Positions 1-6,709 are shown, counted from the stretch's first letter. The stretch: 8,155 bases of DNA from Zoogloeaceae bacterium (GCA_031273145.1 JAISSL010000011.1:1-8155), one strand, 5' to 3'. Made by a program: numbers and translations. The notes: generated from the sequence alone by a model not told the origin.

Positions 1-7
1 GTTTTTT

Positions 8-83
8 GCGGCAGTAGCTCAGTTGGTAGAGCGCAACCTTGCCAAGGTTGAGGTCGAGAGTTCGAGACTCTTCTGCCGCTCCA
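8..83 (+). tRNA. tRNA-Gly (anticodon GCC), first copy
   Basis: A 76-nt gene with a complete cloverleaf. The acceptor strand GCGGCAG pairs with CTGCCGC, the D arm contains AGTTGGTAGAG, the anticodon stem-loop is AACCTTGCCAAGGTT with GCC in the loop, and the T loop is TTCGAGA. The 3' CCA is encoded (81-83). It reads glycine GGC/GGU codons. It is identical base for base to the gene at 186-261. It lies at the left edge of the window, so its promoter is not visible. Confidence 0.97.
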
Positions 84-91
84 GATTTTCT

Positions 92-165
92 GGCGCGATA
101 GCAAAGCGGTTATGCACCGGATTGCAAATCCGAGTAGGTCGGTTCGACTCCGGCTCGCGCCTCCA
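92..165 (+). tRNA. tRNA-Cys (anticodon GCA)
   Basis: A 74-nt gene whose acceptor arm GGCGCGA pairs with TCGCGCC, with encoded CCA at 163-165. The anticodon loop TTGCAAA carries GCA between CCGGA and TCCGA. The T arm has loop TTCGACT. It starts 8 nt after the first tRNA-Gly and is followed 20 nt later by a second, so the genes are probably cut from one precursor. The Gly-Cys-Leu order matches the glyW-cysT-leuZ cluster of enterobacteria. Confidence 0.97.
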
Positions 166-185
166 GTTTCAGGTCATGCCTGAAC

Positions 186-261
186 GCGGCAGTAGCTCAG
201 TTGGTAGAGCGCAACCTTGCCAAGGTTGAGGTCGAGAGTTCGAGACTCTTCTGCCGCTCCA
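186..261 (+). tRNA. tRNA-Gly (anticodon GCC), second identical copy
   Basis: A 76-nt gene identical over its full length, including the encoded CCA, to the tRNA-Gly at 8-83. The flanks differ after a few bases, so only the tRNA unit and its immediate edge are shared. It lies between tRNA-Cys and tRNA-Leu. A duplication within the array, or its homogenisation by gene conversion, would explain the identity. Confidence 0.97.
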
Positions 262-297
262 GACTCAATCCCACGAATTTCTTGTTGTTCCTTCTGC

Positions 298-379
298 GCC
301 CGGATGATGAAACAGGTAGACATACCGGACTTAAAATCCGGAGCCGAAAGGCATACGGGTTCGACTCCCGTTCCGGGCA
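298..379 (+). tRNA. tRNA-Leu (anticodon UAA)
   Basis: An 82-nt class II tRNA. The acceptor arm GCCCGGA pairs with TCCGGGC and the discriminator is A379. The anticodon loop CTTAAAA gives UAA, reading UUA/UUG. The variable arm is a short GCC-GAAA-GGC hairpin and the T loop is TTCGACT. Unlike the three tRNAs before it, no CCA is encoded: the next bases are TGT, so CCA must be added by nucleotidyltransferase. The rlmJ start codon follows only 12 nt downstream. Confidence 0.95.
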
Positions 380-391
380 TGTATTGCTGAC

Positions 392-1267
392 ATGTTGAGC
401 TATCGCCATGCCTTCCATGCCGGGAATCACGCCGATGTGTTAAAGCACATCGCGCTCTCGGCGATGCTGGAACATCTGCGGAAAAAAGACAAGCCGCTCC
501 TCATGGTGGATACCCATGCAGGTGGCGGCCTGTATCGGCTGGATTCGGAACCGGCGCAAAAACTTGCCGAATTTCAGGATGGCATAGGCCGTATCTGGCA
601 GACGGAAGTACGCACGGATTCTCTGCCTCGCGCGGTGGAAGCGTATCTCACGGCAGTACAGGCATTGAATCCTGCTGGAAAACTCCGCCAATATCCCGGC
701 TCGCCCTGGTTTTTCCGCCGCGCCTTGCGCGCTTCGGATACCGCCCGTTTTTTTGAGTTGCATCCCAATGAATACAAGCTATTGAAGGCAAACCTGTCTG
801 CGAATAAGGACGGCAAGCTCATCGTAGCGCGGGATGATGGCCTGAACGCCCTGAAATCGCTCCTGCCGCCCCCTTCGCGCCGGGCCTTGGTTCTGATTGA
901 CCCCTCCTATGAAGTCCGCGCCGAGTATGGCGCGGTGGAAAATGCCCTGCGGGAAGCGGTCAAGCGGTTTGCCACTGGGGTTTATGCCGTCTGGTATCCA
1001 GAGATTGACCTTCTGGAAGCGCGGGAATTTTTGCCGCGTCTGAAAAAACTGGCAGGTAACGCATCACCCAGAGAAATTCCCTGGCTTGCCGCGACCTTAA
1101 AAGTTCGCAGCGCAGGACAGGGCGGTTTTTCCGGGATGCGGGGGAGCGGCCTCTTTGTCCTGAATCCGCCTTGGCCGCTCATGGAAGCGTTGCAGGAAGC
1201 CTTGCCCTGGCTTGCCGCGCGGCTTGGACAGGACGAAGGGGCAGATTCGTCGCTCACCAGCGGGTAG
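392..1267 (+). CDS. rlmJ: 23S rRNA (adenine-2030-N6)-methyltransferase RlmJ
   Basis: RlmJ is a SAM-dependent methyltransferase that makes m6A2030 in 23S rRNA. The 291-aa product is slightly longer than the E. coli protein (about 280 aa). Its N-terminus MLSYRHAFHAGNHADVLKH is the family signature and fixes the start at 392. The SAM-binding segment VDTHAGGG lies near residues 39-46. Motif IV is at about 170-173 and reads DPSY rather than the usual DPPY. Only 12 nt separate the ATG from the tRNA-Leu 3' end and they contain no recognisable Shine-Dalgarno sequence. The mRNA may therefore come from tRNA processing and have almost no leader. A 115-nt gap separates it from thiS. Identification is very secure. 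Confidence 0.96.
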   Translation: MLSYRHAFHAGNHADVLKHIALSAMLEHLRKKDKPLLMVDTHAGGGLYRLDSEPAQKLAEFQDGIGRIWQTEVRTDSLPRAVEAYLTAVQALNPAGKLRQYPGSPWFFRRALRASDTARFFELHPNEYKLLKANLSANKDGKLIVARDDGLNALKSLLPPPSRRALVLIDPSYEVRAEYGAVENALREAVKRFATGVYAVWYPEIDLLEAREFLPRLKKLAGNASPREIPWLAATLKVRSAGQGGFSGMRGSGLFVLNPPWPLMEALQEALPWLAARLGQDEGADSSLTSG

Positions 1268-1316
1268 GATATCTTGCGGATGGCAATTGAAAACCATCGC
1301 TACGGTGAAGTCTCCC

Positions 1317-1342
1317 AACAAAAACCCCGCCTGAATACGGGG
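1317..1342 (-). terminator. possible Rho-independent terminator reading leftward
   Basis: Read on the minus strand this is CCCCG, an 8-nt loop, CGGGG, then TTTTTGTT (plus-strand coordinates 1342 down to 1317). That is a short stem with a U-rich tail, as in an intrinsic terminator. The plus-strand reading has no T tract after the stem, so it would not stop rlmJ transcription. No minus-strand gene lies to its right, so its target is unclear. It could stop antisense transcription or be chance; the stem is only 5 bp. Confidence 0.35.
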
Positions 1343-1382
1343 CACTCAATGGTACACTTCCGCCTTTTCATCTAATTGCGTC

Positions 1383-1586
1383 ATGCCGGTTCTTCTGCTC
1401 AATGGAACGCGCCAGAATTTTCCAGACATCCCAACGCTCGCCGCTCTGGTAGCGGCGCTTGGCTACGCGGACAAGCGAATCGCCATTGAACTGAATGGCG
1501 AAATCGTGCCGAAAGGCCGCTACGCCGAAACAGGGCTTGCGGAAGGCGACGCGCTGGAAATCGTCGTCGCGGTAGGCGGCGGTTAG
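1383..1586 (+). CDS. thiS: Sulfur carrier protein ThiS
   Basis: ThiS is a small ubiquitin-like sulfur carrier whose C-terminal glycine becomes a thiocarboxylate and donates sulfur to the thiazole ring of thiamine. The 67-aa product has the usual family length. It carries the LNGE segment (about residues 36-39), the ALEIV strand near the end and the essential C-terminal Gly-Gly, here within VAVGGG. It sits 34 nt upstream of thiG, its direct partner. No strong Shine-Dalgarno sequence is visible before the ATG. No TPP riboswitch is recognisable upstream. thiF, the usual adenylating enzyme, is not in the window. Confidence 0.93.
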   Translation: MPVLLLNGTRQNFPDIPTLAALVAALGYADKRIAIELNGEIVPKGRYAETGLAEGDALEIVVAVGGG

Positions 1587-1620
1587 CGCATTCAGACGCC
1601 CTCAATTTTCAGGATTTTGC

Positions 1621-2403
1621 ATGGATCAACTCGTTATTGCGGAACGCGCCTATGATTCCCGGCTTCTGGTCGGCACGGGCAAATACCGGGATTTTGCCGA
1701 AACCAAGGCCGCCATTGAGGCTTCCGGCGCTGCCATCGTCACGGTGGCGATTCGCCGCATGAACATCGGGCAAGACCCGACCGCCCCAAATTTACTGGAA
1801 GTATTGCCCCCTTCCCGGTTCACCATCCTGCCCAACACGGCGGGCTGTTTTACGGCAGAAGACGCAGTGCGAACCCTGCGGCTGGCGCGGGAACTGCTGG
1901 ATGGACACGCCCTCGTCAAGCTGGAAGTGCTGGGCGATTCGGAAACGCTGTTCCCCAACATGCCGGAAACCTTGAAAGCCGCCGAAATTCTGGTAAAAGA
2001 AGGCTTTCAGGTCATGGTCTATTGCGCCGACGACCCGATTCAGGCGCGGATGCTGGAAGACATGGGCTGTGTCGCCATCATGCCACTCGCTTCCTTAATC
2101 GGTTCCGGGATGGGCATTGTGAATCCGTGGAATCTCTCCCTCATCCTTGAGCGCGCCGGAGTTCCGGTGCTGGTGGATGCCGGAGTGGGCACGGCTTCCG
2201 ATGCCGCCATTGCAATGGAACTAGGCTGCGACGGCGTACTGATGAATACCGCGATTGCTAGCGCGAAAAACCCGATTCTGATGGCTTCCGCCATGAAAAA
2301 GGCGGTAGAAGCCGGACGCGAGGCTTTTTTAGCCGGACGAATGCCGAAAAAAATCTACTCCGCTTCCCCTTCCTCGCCCGCTGCGGGTTTGCTTGGAGCC
2401 TGA
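1621..2403 (+). CDS. thiG: Thiazole synthase ThiG
   Basis: ThiG condenses 1-deoxy-D-xylulose 5-phosphate, dehydroglycine and ThiS-thiocarboxylate sulfur into the thiazole phosphate of thiamine. The 260-aa product has a TIM-barrel pattern at the family's usual length. Visible motifs are LVGTGKY (16-22), PNTAGC (71-76), VKLEVLGD with the Schiff-base lysine at about K100, GSGMG phosphate-binding residues (161-165) and [11 protein letters not shown] (185-195). AGGA at 1611-1614 is a Shine-Dalgarno sequence with 6-nt spacing. It follows thiS and is 3 nt before trmB, so co-transcription is likely. Confidence 0.97.
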   Translation: MDQLVIAERAYDSRLLVGTGKYRDFAETKAAIEASGAAIVTVAIRRMNIGQDPTAPNLLEVLPPSRFTILPNTAGCFTAEDAVRTLRLARELLDGHALVKLEVLGDSETLFPNMPETLKAAEILVKEGFQVMVYCADDPIQARMLEDMGCVAIMPLASLIGSGMGIVNPWNLSLILERAGVPVLVDAGVGTASDAAIAMELGCDGVLMNTAIASAKNPILMASAMKKAVEAGREAFLAGRMPKKIYSASPSSPAAGLLGA

Positions 2404-2406
2404 ACC

Positions 2407-3117
2407 GTGCTGAATGAACGCAACGCGAGGGAAGAAATATCGGAACCGCATGGGCATATCCGCAGCTTCGTGCGCCGGGGCGGACGGTTTTCCGCCGCGC
2501 AGGAACGCGCTCATTTTGCCATGATGCCCAAAATCGGAATTCCCTATCGCGCAGAACGGCTCAACCTTTCCAGCCTGTTTGGTCGCGCCGCGCCCAGAAT
2601 TCTGGAAATCGGCTGCGGCATGGGCGAGACGACCGCGAAAATTGCCGAGGCGCACCCGGAAAACGATTATCTGGGCGTGGAAGTGCATACGCCGGGCGTG
2701 GGGAACCTCTGCAAGCTGGTCTCTGCAATGGGGCTAACCAATATCCGCATCGTCCAGCATGACGCGGTGGAAGTCGTGCGCGACATGCTGCCCGAACAAA
2801 GCCTTGCCGGGATTCACATTTTTTTTCCCGATCCCTGGCCGAAAAAACGTCATCACAAGCGCCGCCTGATTCAGCCGCCTTTTATCAATCTGCTGGCAAG
2901 CCGCCTTGCACCGGGCGGCTATCTGCATTGCGCGACCGATTGGGAAGCATATGCCGAGCATATACTGGCAACCTTGACCAACGCGCCGCAACTGCAAAAC
3001 AGCGCCGAAGGCTATGCGCCCCGCCCATCCTCCCGTCCGCGCACCAAGTTTGAAAACCGGGGCATCAAACTGGGACATCCGGTCTGGGATATTTTTTTCA
3101 TCCGTCCATCAACCTGA
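2407..3117 (+). CDS. trmB: tRNA (guanine-46-N7)-methyltransferase TrmB
   Basis: TrmB uses SAM to methylate N7 of G46 in the variable loop of many tRNAs. The 236-aa product has the family landmarks in order: RSFVRRGGR near the N-terminus (19-27), SAM motif [10 protein letters not shown] (67-76), GVEVHTPG (90-97), [13 protein letters not shown] (141-153), [10 protein letters not shown] (176-185) and [16 protein letters not shown] near the C-terminus. I chose the GTG start at 2407 because GGAG at 2395-2398 lies 8 nt upstream. That leaves 3 nt after the thiG stop, so translational coupling is likely. The thiG-trmB adjacency is common in Betaproteobacteria. Confidence 0.96.
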   Translation: MLNERNAREEISEPHGHIRSFVRRGGRFSAAQERAHFAMMPKIGIPYRAERLNLSSLFGRAAPRILEIGCGMGETTAKIAEAHPENDYLGVEVHTPGVGNLCKLVSAMGLTNIRIVQHDAVEVVRDMLPEQSLAGIHIFFPDPWPKKRHHKRRLIQPPFINLLASRLAPGGYLHCATDWEAYAEHILATLTNAPQLQNSAEGYAPRPSSRPRTKFENRGIKLGHPVWDIFFIRPST

Positions 3118-3129
3118 AGCGAGAAGGCT

Positions 3130-4053
3130 ATGTGGTTCAAAAATCTGCAAATTTACCGTTTGCCTATCCCCTGGCAAATGAGCATTAAAACGCTGGATAC
3201 GCAACTGGCGCAGCAACGCTTTGCGCCTTGCGGCGCGTTGGAAGCCATCCGTCGGGGCTGGGTTGCGCCGCGCCCCGAACATGACCCGGAAGCATTGGCG
3301 CATGGCATGGGCGGGCATTGGCTGCTGGCGCTGGAGACGGAAAGCAAGCTCCTGCCCGCAACCATCCTCCGGCAGGAAACCCGCGCCCAGGCGGAAAAAA
3401 TCGCGCAGGCGCAGGGCTATGCGCTAGGGCGCAAGGCTTTACGTGATTTGCAGGATCAGGTGCGGGATGAACTCCTGCCCCGCGCCTTTGCCGGTCGGCG
3501 AAAAACGGCGGTATGGCTTGACCCGGCGCGTGGCTGGCTGGGCGTGGATGCGGCCAGTCTTACCAAGGCGGAAGAAGTGCTGGAAGCGTTACGGGCTTCT
3601 CTGGATGATTTTCCCTGCGCGCTGGTATCCACGCGCATTTCGCCCGCTTCCGCAATGACGGAATGGTTGCTCTCTGGCAACGCGCCTGCCGGATTTGCCA
3701 TTGACCGGGATTGCGAACTGAAATCTGCGACGGGCGAACACGCGGTGGTGCGCTACGTTCGGCATCCCTTGCGGGATGAAACCCTGCCGGAAATTCGCGC
3801 CCATCTGGAAGCGGGCAAATTGCCGACCCGTCTGGCGCTCACCTGGAATGACCGGATTTCCTTCGTCCTTACCGAAAAGGGCGAGATCAAACGCCTGGAA
3901 TTTCTGGAGGTGTTGAAAGAATCTTTGGAAGGCATCGAGAATGCCGAAGAAATCTTCGATGCCGAGTTTGCCCTGATGACCGGCGAATTCGTCCACTTCC
4001 TGCCCGCGTTGATTGAAGCCTTGGGCGGCGAGAAAAGCGCAGGAGGCGCGTAA
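3130..4053 (+). CDS. rdgC: Recombination-associated protein RdgC
   Basis: RdgC is a ring-forming DNA-binding protein that restrains RecA activity. In Neisseria it is also linked to pilin variation. The 307-aa product is near the E. coli length (303 aa) and starts with the typical MWFKNLQIYRL. Other landmarks are FAPCGALEAIRRGWVAPRP (about 31-49), the central LLPRAF (115-120) and the C-terminal EFALMTGEF (279-287). The ATG is preceded by purine-rich GAGAAGG ending 2 nt upstream, so the ribosome site is tight. It lies 12 nt after trmB and 5 nt before ampG, consistent with the same transcript. Confidence 0.95.
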   Translation: MWFKNLQIYRLPIPWQMSIKTLDTQLAQQRFAPCGALEAIRRGWVAPRPEHDPEALAHGMGGHWLLALETESKLLPATILRQETRAQAEKIAQAQGYALGRKALRDLQDQVRDELLPRAFAGRRKTAVWLDPARGWLGVDAASLTKAEEVLEALRASLDDFPCALVSTRISPASAMTEWLLSGNAPAGFAIDRDCELKSATGEHAVVRYVRHPLRDETLPEIRAHLEAGKLPTRLALTWNDRISFVLTEKGEIKRLEFLEVLKESLEGIENAEEIFDAEFALMTGEFVHFLPALIEALGGEKSAGGA

Positions 4054-4058
4054 ATCCC

Positions 4059-5363
4059 ATGCCCGCGACGCTTATTCTGACTCCTGAGATGATTACGCAA
4101 CTCCATCGCTGGGTTGCGCCGCTTTTGACCCGCAAGATGCTCATTTGCGTCTTTACGGGATTTTCTTCCGGCTTGCCGTTCTTTTTGCTGGTGCAGCTTG
4201 TGCCGGCCTGGATGAAAAAGAGCGGAGTGGATATTACGACCATTGGCCTTATGGCATTGGCGACTTTCCCTTTTACCTGGAAATTTCTCTGGGCGCCCCT
4301 GCTTGACCGTTATGCGCCGCCTTTGGGACGGCGGCGGGGCTGGATGCTGATCGCGCAGATGGCCTTGCTGGTGTCAATCGGCGCGCTTGGGCATTTTTCG
4401 CCGCAGGAGGATCTGTCGTTCATCATATATCTGGTGGTGTTGCTGGCGGTTTGCGCCGCAACCCAGGATATTGCCATTGATGCCTACCGGCGGGAAATTC
4501 TCTCCGATGCGGATTTGGGATTGGGGAATTCGGTGCATATCAATGCCTATCGCATTGCGGGGCTGATTCCCGGTTCGCTTTCCCTGATTCTGGCGGATCG
4601 CCTTTCCTGGAATGCCGTCTTCTGGATTACGGCGCTGTTCATGCTGCCGGGGATGTTGATGGCCTTGCTGGTCAAGGAACCTGCTGTTAAAAATTCGCCC
4701 AGAACGCTGGAGGAAGCCTGTGTCCAGCCTTTTCTGGAATTCATCCGAAGGCAGGGCTGGCGCGGGACGCTGCTCATTCTTGCCTTTCTGTGCCTGTACA
4801 AGCTGGGGGACTCGTTAGCGACGGCGCTTGCCACGCCGTTTTATCTGGAAATGGGGTTTTCCACGACCGACATCGGCGTGATTGCCAAACATGCCGGATT
4901 GTGGCCTGCGGTCTTTGGCGCGATTGTGGGCGGCCTGATTATGGAACGGACGGGCATTAACAAGGCACTCTGGATGTTTGGCGTGGTGCAGTTGGTCACG
5001 ATTCTGGGCTTTGCCTGGCTTGCCTGGATCGGCCCCTTTCAGGAGGGCGCGATTACCCTGGATAACAGGCTCTCTCTGGCCGTGGTGGTAGCCGCTGAAT
5101 ATCTTGGAGTGGGACTGGGAACGGCGGCCTTTACCGCGTTCATTGCCCGCGCCACCAACCCGGTCTATGCCGCGACCCAGTTTGCCCTGTTTACCAGCCT
5201 GACCGCCGCGCCGCGCACCGTGGTAAATTCCCTGGCGGGGGTGTTTGTCGAGGCGATGGGCTGGACGCAGTTTTTCCTGTTTTGTACGCTGCTTGCCGTG
5301 CCGGGAATGCTGCTGCTCTTTAAGGTCGCGCCCTGGCGTGAGACGGGAACGGCAAGAGAATGA
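4059..5363 (+). CDS. ampG: AmpG-family muropeptide MFS permease
   Basis: AmpG imports GlcNAc-anhydroMurNAc muropeptides across the inner membrane for cell-wall recycling, and in many species for sensing that induces beta-lactamase. The 434-aa product shows about 12 hydrophobic segments. The family signatures are FSSGLPFFLL (35-44), LDRYAPPLGRRRGW (82-95, the loop between helices 2 and 3) and CAATQDIAIDAYRRE (132-146). E. coli AmpG is longer (491 aa); versions near 430 aa with 12 helices are usual in other proteobacteria. AGGAGG at 4041-4046, inside the end of rdgC, is the likely ribosome site with a rather long 12-nt spacing. A downstream ATG at 4089 has no better site. No ampC or ampR is in the window. 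Confidence 0.9.
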   Translation: MPATLILTPEMITQLHRWVAPLLTRKMLICVFTGFSSGLPFFLLVQLVPAWMKKSGVDITTIGLMALATFPFTWKFLWAPLLDRYAPPLGRRRGWMLIAQMALLVSIGALGHFSPQEDLSFIIYLVVLLAVCAATQDIAIDAYRREILSDADLGLGNSVHINAYRIAGLIPGSLSLILADRLSWNAVFWITALFMLPGMLMALLVKEPAVKNSPRTLEEACVQPFLEFIRRQGWRGTLLILAFLCLYKLGDSLATALATPFYLEMGFSTTDIGVIAKHAGLWPAVFGAIVGGLIMERTGINKALWMFGVVQLVTILGFAWLAWIGPFQEGAITLDNRLSLAVVVAAEYLGVGLGTAAFTAFIARATNPVYAATQFALFTSLTAAPRTVVNSLAGVFVEAMGWTQFFLFCTLLAVPGMLLLFKVAPWRETGTARE

Positions 5364-5424
5364 ATCAGGAAAGCATGACCACGAAGCGCCCCTGCTGCGG
5401 CGCGGCGAACTGATTAGAGCGGTT

Positions 5425-5452
5425 TTGCAAAAGTTAGCATATGTGCTATAAT
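5425..5452 (+). promoter_or_regulatory. sigma70-type promoter of the toxin-antitoxin operon
   Basis: The -35 element TTGCAA (5425-5430) and the perfect -10 TATAAT (5447-5452) are 16 nt apart. TGC directly before the -10 (5444-5446) makes an extended -10. Transcription would start near 5459, at or within a base or two of the toxin ATG at 5459. This rules out the upstream in-frame ATG at 5441, which lies inside the promoter. It is the clearest promoter I see in the window. Confidence 0.75.
5435..5448. promoter_or_regulatory. candidate operator overlapping the -10 box
   Basis: The perfect inverted repeat TAGCA-TATG-TGCTA lies in the spacer and runs into the first two bases of TATAAT. Such a site overlapping the core promoter fits autoregulation by the XRE-type antitoxin encoded downstream, as in many toxin-antitoxin operons. 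The assignment rests on position and symmetry only. Confidence 0.45.
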
Positions 5453-5458
5453 CAGGTT

Positions 5459-5791
5459 ATGACCTATTCCATCGAACACTTCAATACATCCGTGCAAGCC
5501 GCTATAGAGGAATGGCCGCCAGGTATCCGTGCCAGCTATGTGCGTATTGTTAGACAGATGGTTGTGTCAGGCCCGAATCTCGGATTGCCATATACACGGG
5601 CTTTTGGCGATGGGCTTTTCGAGATACGAGCAAGGGGGGAAGAAGGTCACGGGCGGGCTTTCTTCTGTACTCAGGTTGAACGGCGCATCATCATCCTGCA
5701 TGGGTTCATCAAGAAGACCCAACAGACGCCGCAAAAAGAATTGTTGCTTGCCCGCAAGCGTTTAAAGGAAATTCGCAATGACCAAAGATGA
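5459..5791 (+). CDS. Gp49/HigB-like (RelE superfamily) toxin
   Basis: This 110-aa basic protein resembles the phage Gp49-like/HigB branch of RelE-fold toxins, which generally cleave mRNA at the ribosome. Typical segments are LGLPYTRAFGDGLFEIRARG (41-60), RAFFCT (66-71), IIILHGFIKKTQQTP (77-91) and a C-terminal basic helix LARKRLKEIR (97-106). I chose the ATG at 5459, not 5441, because the -10 box is at 5447-5452. The mRNA would then start essentially at the ATG and lack a leader. The gene overlaps the antitoxin by 14 nt and comes first, as in higBA. Toxicity is inferred from family and context. Confidence 0.85.
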   Translation: MTYSIEHFNTSVQAAIEEWPPGIRASYVRIVRQMVVSGPNLGLPYTRAFGDGLFEIRARGEEGHGRAFFCTQVERRIIILHGFIKKTQQTPQKELLLARKRLKEIRNDQR

Positions 5792-6107
5792 CAGAAATAA
5801 CGACCGGTATGACCCTGTACCCTTTGATCCGGGCGCATATGTCGAAAAAAACCGGAATGCAGACCCTGCATTTTGCGCTGCATATGACGCTCTGGAAGAT
5901 GAGTTTGCAGCCTTGGCTTCACTACTTGCAGCGCGTAAGGAAGCAGGTTTAACCCAGGCGGACGTTGCTGCCCGTATGGGCATATCGCAACCTGTGCTAG
6001 CCCGCATAGAATCTAGCCTGGGCAGTCGTAAGCATTCTCCCTCTCTCAACACACTCCGGCGCTACGCTTCTGCCTGCGGAAAAAAACTTGTTATCCAGAT
6101 GTGCTGA
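5778..6107 (+). CDS. XRE/HigA-like antitoxin
   Basis: A 109-aa protein with a helix-turn-helix of the Cro/C1 type at about residues 48-101. The recognisable helices are LLAARKEAGLTQADVAARMG followed by ISQPVLARIES, then SLNTLRRYASACGKKL. The N-terminal 45 residues are acidic and polar and could be the toxin-binding part. It starts inside the toxin gene (14-nt overlap, different frame) with AAAGGA at 5764-5769, 8 nt before the ATG, a much better ribosome site than the toxin has. It would be expected to neutralise the toxin and repress the operon through the inverted repeat at 5435-5448. Confidence 0.88.
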   Translation: MTKDDRNNDRYDPVPFDPGAYVEKNRNADPAFCAAYDALEDEFAALASLLAARKEAGLTQADVAARMGISQPVLARIESSLGSRKHSPSLNTLRRYASACGKKLVIQMC

Positions 6108-6118
6108 CACCTTTTGGG

Positions 6119-6207
6119 GGGCGACAATTGCCGCCCTTACGGACAAATTCAGTGGACGCGCATTGAACAACTCGTAGGGGACGCAACCTCTGTCCCGTCA
6201 CAGGTCT
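6119..6207. repeat. Dispersed palindromic repeat, copy A
   Basis: This copy has two modules. Module 1 (6119-6146) is GGGCG...CGCCC followed by TTACGGACAA. Module 2 (6171-6207) begins CTCGTAGGGGACGCAACC and ends ACAGGTCT. Both recur in the same order and orientation at 7445-7473 and 7499-7535; module 2 matches in 34 of 37 bases. The spacer between the modules (6147-6170) does not match copy B. No dRS3-like ends flank this copy. It fills much of the non-coding 6108-6326 region between the antitoxin gene and the convergent DUF3579 gene. The rest of that region holds only a short direct repeat CCCGTCCGCAG at 6270-6280 and 6303-6313. Confidence 0.8.
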
Positions 6208-6326
6208 TGCAGATGGCAAGGAGACAAGCGCAAAAGTGTACTCGACTGAATCGAAATCGCTCTAATCCGCCCGTCCGCAGAACACAATCGCCGCCCGCAA
6301 GACCCGTCCGCAGCACCGATGATTTT

Positions 6327-6629
6327 TCAATGGCCGATTGCAGGGCTGCTTTCCTTATCTACGACCTGCAAATCGTTTTTTCGGGCGAATTCCCGAAGGA
6401 ACTCATATGCCTTTGGCGCCAGCGCGGAGAGCCTGCCCTCCACGAATACCGCCTTGTGGCCTTCGTAATCGCCCGGTTTGACGTAGGGCGAATAGCGCAC
6501 CTTTCGGGTTGCGCCAAAGGCGGAAAGCGTGCTGGATAGGCGATCTGCCCAATCGCTCGGACGAAATTTCGCCCCTGCCATCGTCACGCCCAAGATAATG
6601 AAAGACCGATGATCTCCTGTTTTATACAT
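6327..6629 (-). CDS. DUF3579 family protein, function unknown
   Basis: A 100-aa soluble protein that I recognise as the DUF3579 family. The landmarks are FIILGVTMAGAKFRPSDWADRL (10-31), VRYSPYVKPG (44-53), HKAVFVEGRL (58-67) and the C-terminal AYEFLREFARKNDLQVV (74-90). The length fits the family. The family is mainly betaproteobacterial and has no established function known to me. The ATG at 6629 is supported by AGAGG (complement of 6638-6642) 8 nt upstream. It lies 86 nt downstream of alkB on the same strand and converges on the toxin-antitoxin operon. An extended -10 and a hairpin in the gap suggest it may have its own promoter. Confidence 0.85.
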   Translation of the reverse strand: MYKTGDHRSFIILGVTMAGAKFRPSDWADRLSSTLSAFGATRKVRYSPYVKPGDYEGHKAVFVEGRLSALAPKAYEFLREFARKNDLQVVDKESSPAIGH

Positions 6630-6659
6630 GTTGGTTGCCTCTCTGAGTTGGGGAATGGA

Positions 6660-6684
6660 TAAGCCGCTCTTGAATGGCGGCTTA
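6660..6684 (-). other. hairpin between alkB and the DUF3579 gene
   Basis: TAAGCCGC (6660-6667) and GCGGCTTA (6677-6684) form a perfect 8-bp stem with a 9-nt loop. Neither strand has a T tract after the stem, so it is not a convincing intrinsic terminator. It would lie in the 5' leader of a DUF3579 transcript started near 6694, or act as a processing or attenuation structure for an alkB-DUF3579 transcript. Confidence 0.4.
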
Positions 6685-6700
6685 CGTTATGCGTTTTGCT

Positions 6701-6709
6701 ATTCTAGCA
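6701..6709 (-). promoter_or_regulatory. possible extended -10 promoter for the DUF3579 gene
   Basis: On the minus strand this reads TGCTAGAAT, an extended -10 element (TGn plus TAGAAT, one mismatch to TATAAT). It lies just beyond the alkB stop, about 70 nt upstream of the DUF3579 start. The region where a -35 box would fall is GC-rich end-of-alkB sequence with no good match, so this rests on the -10 alone. Confidence 0.3.

Noticed and set aside
1268..1382. TPP riboswitch upstream of thiS
   Set aside because: I looked for the conserved THI-box elements and did not find them; the gap holds only the small hairpin described.
1591..1600. TTCAGACGCC, one mismatch from the reverse complement of the Neisseria DNA uptake sequence
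   Set aside because: I noticed only one such near match in the window, so it is most likely chance.
5386..5403. Hairpin GCGCC...GGCGC after ampG as a terminator
   Set aside because: The stem is 5 bp, the loop is 8 nt and no T tract follows.
5441..5458. Upstream in-frame ATG giving a 116-aa toxin
   Set aside because: It lies inside the promoter spacer and before the -10 box at 5447-5452, so the visible promoter could not produce an mRNA containing it.
6114..6539. Plus-strand open frame of 141 codons
   Set aside because: It runs through repeat copy A and antisense to the DUF3579 gene, its product shows no recognisable family, and the minus-strand gene explains the region.
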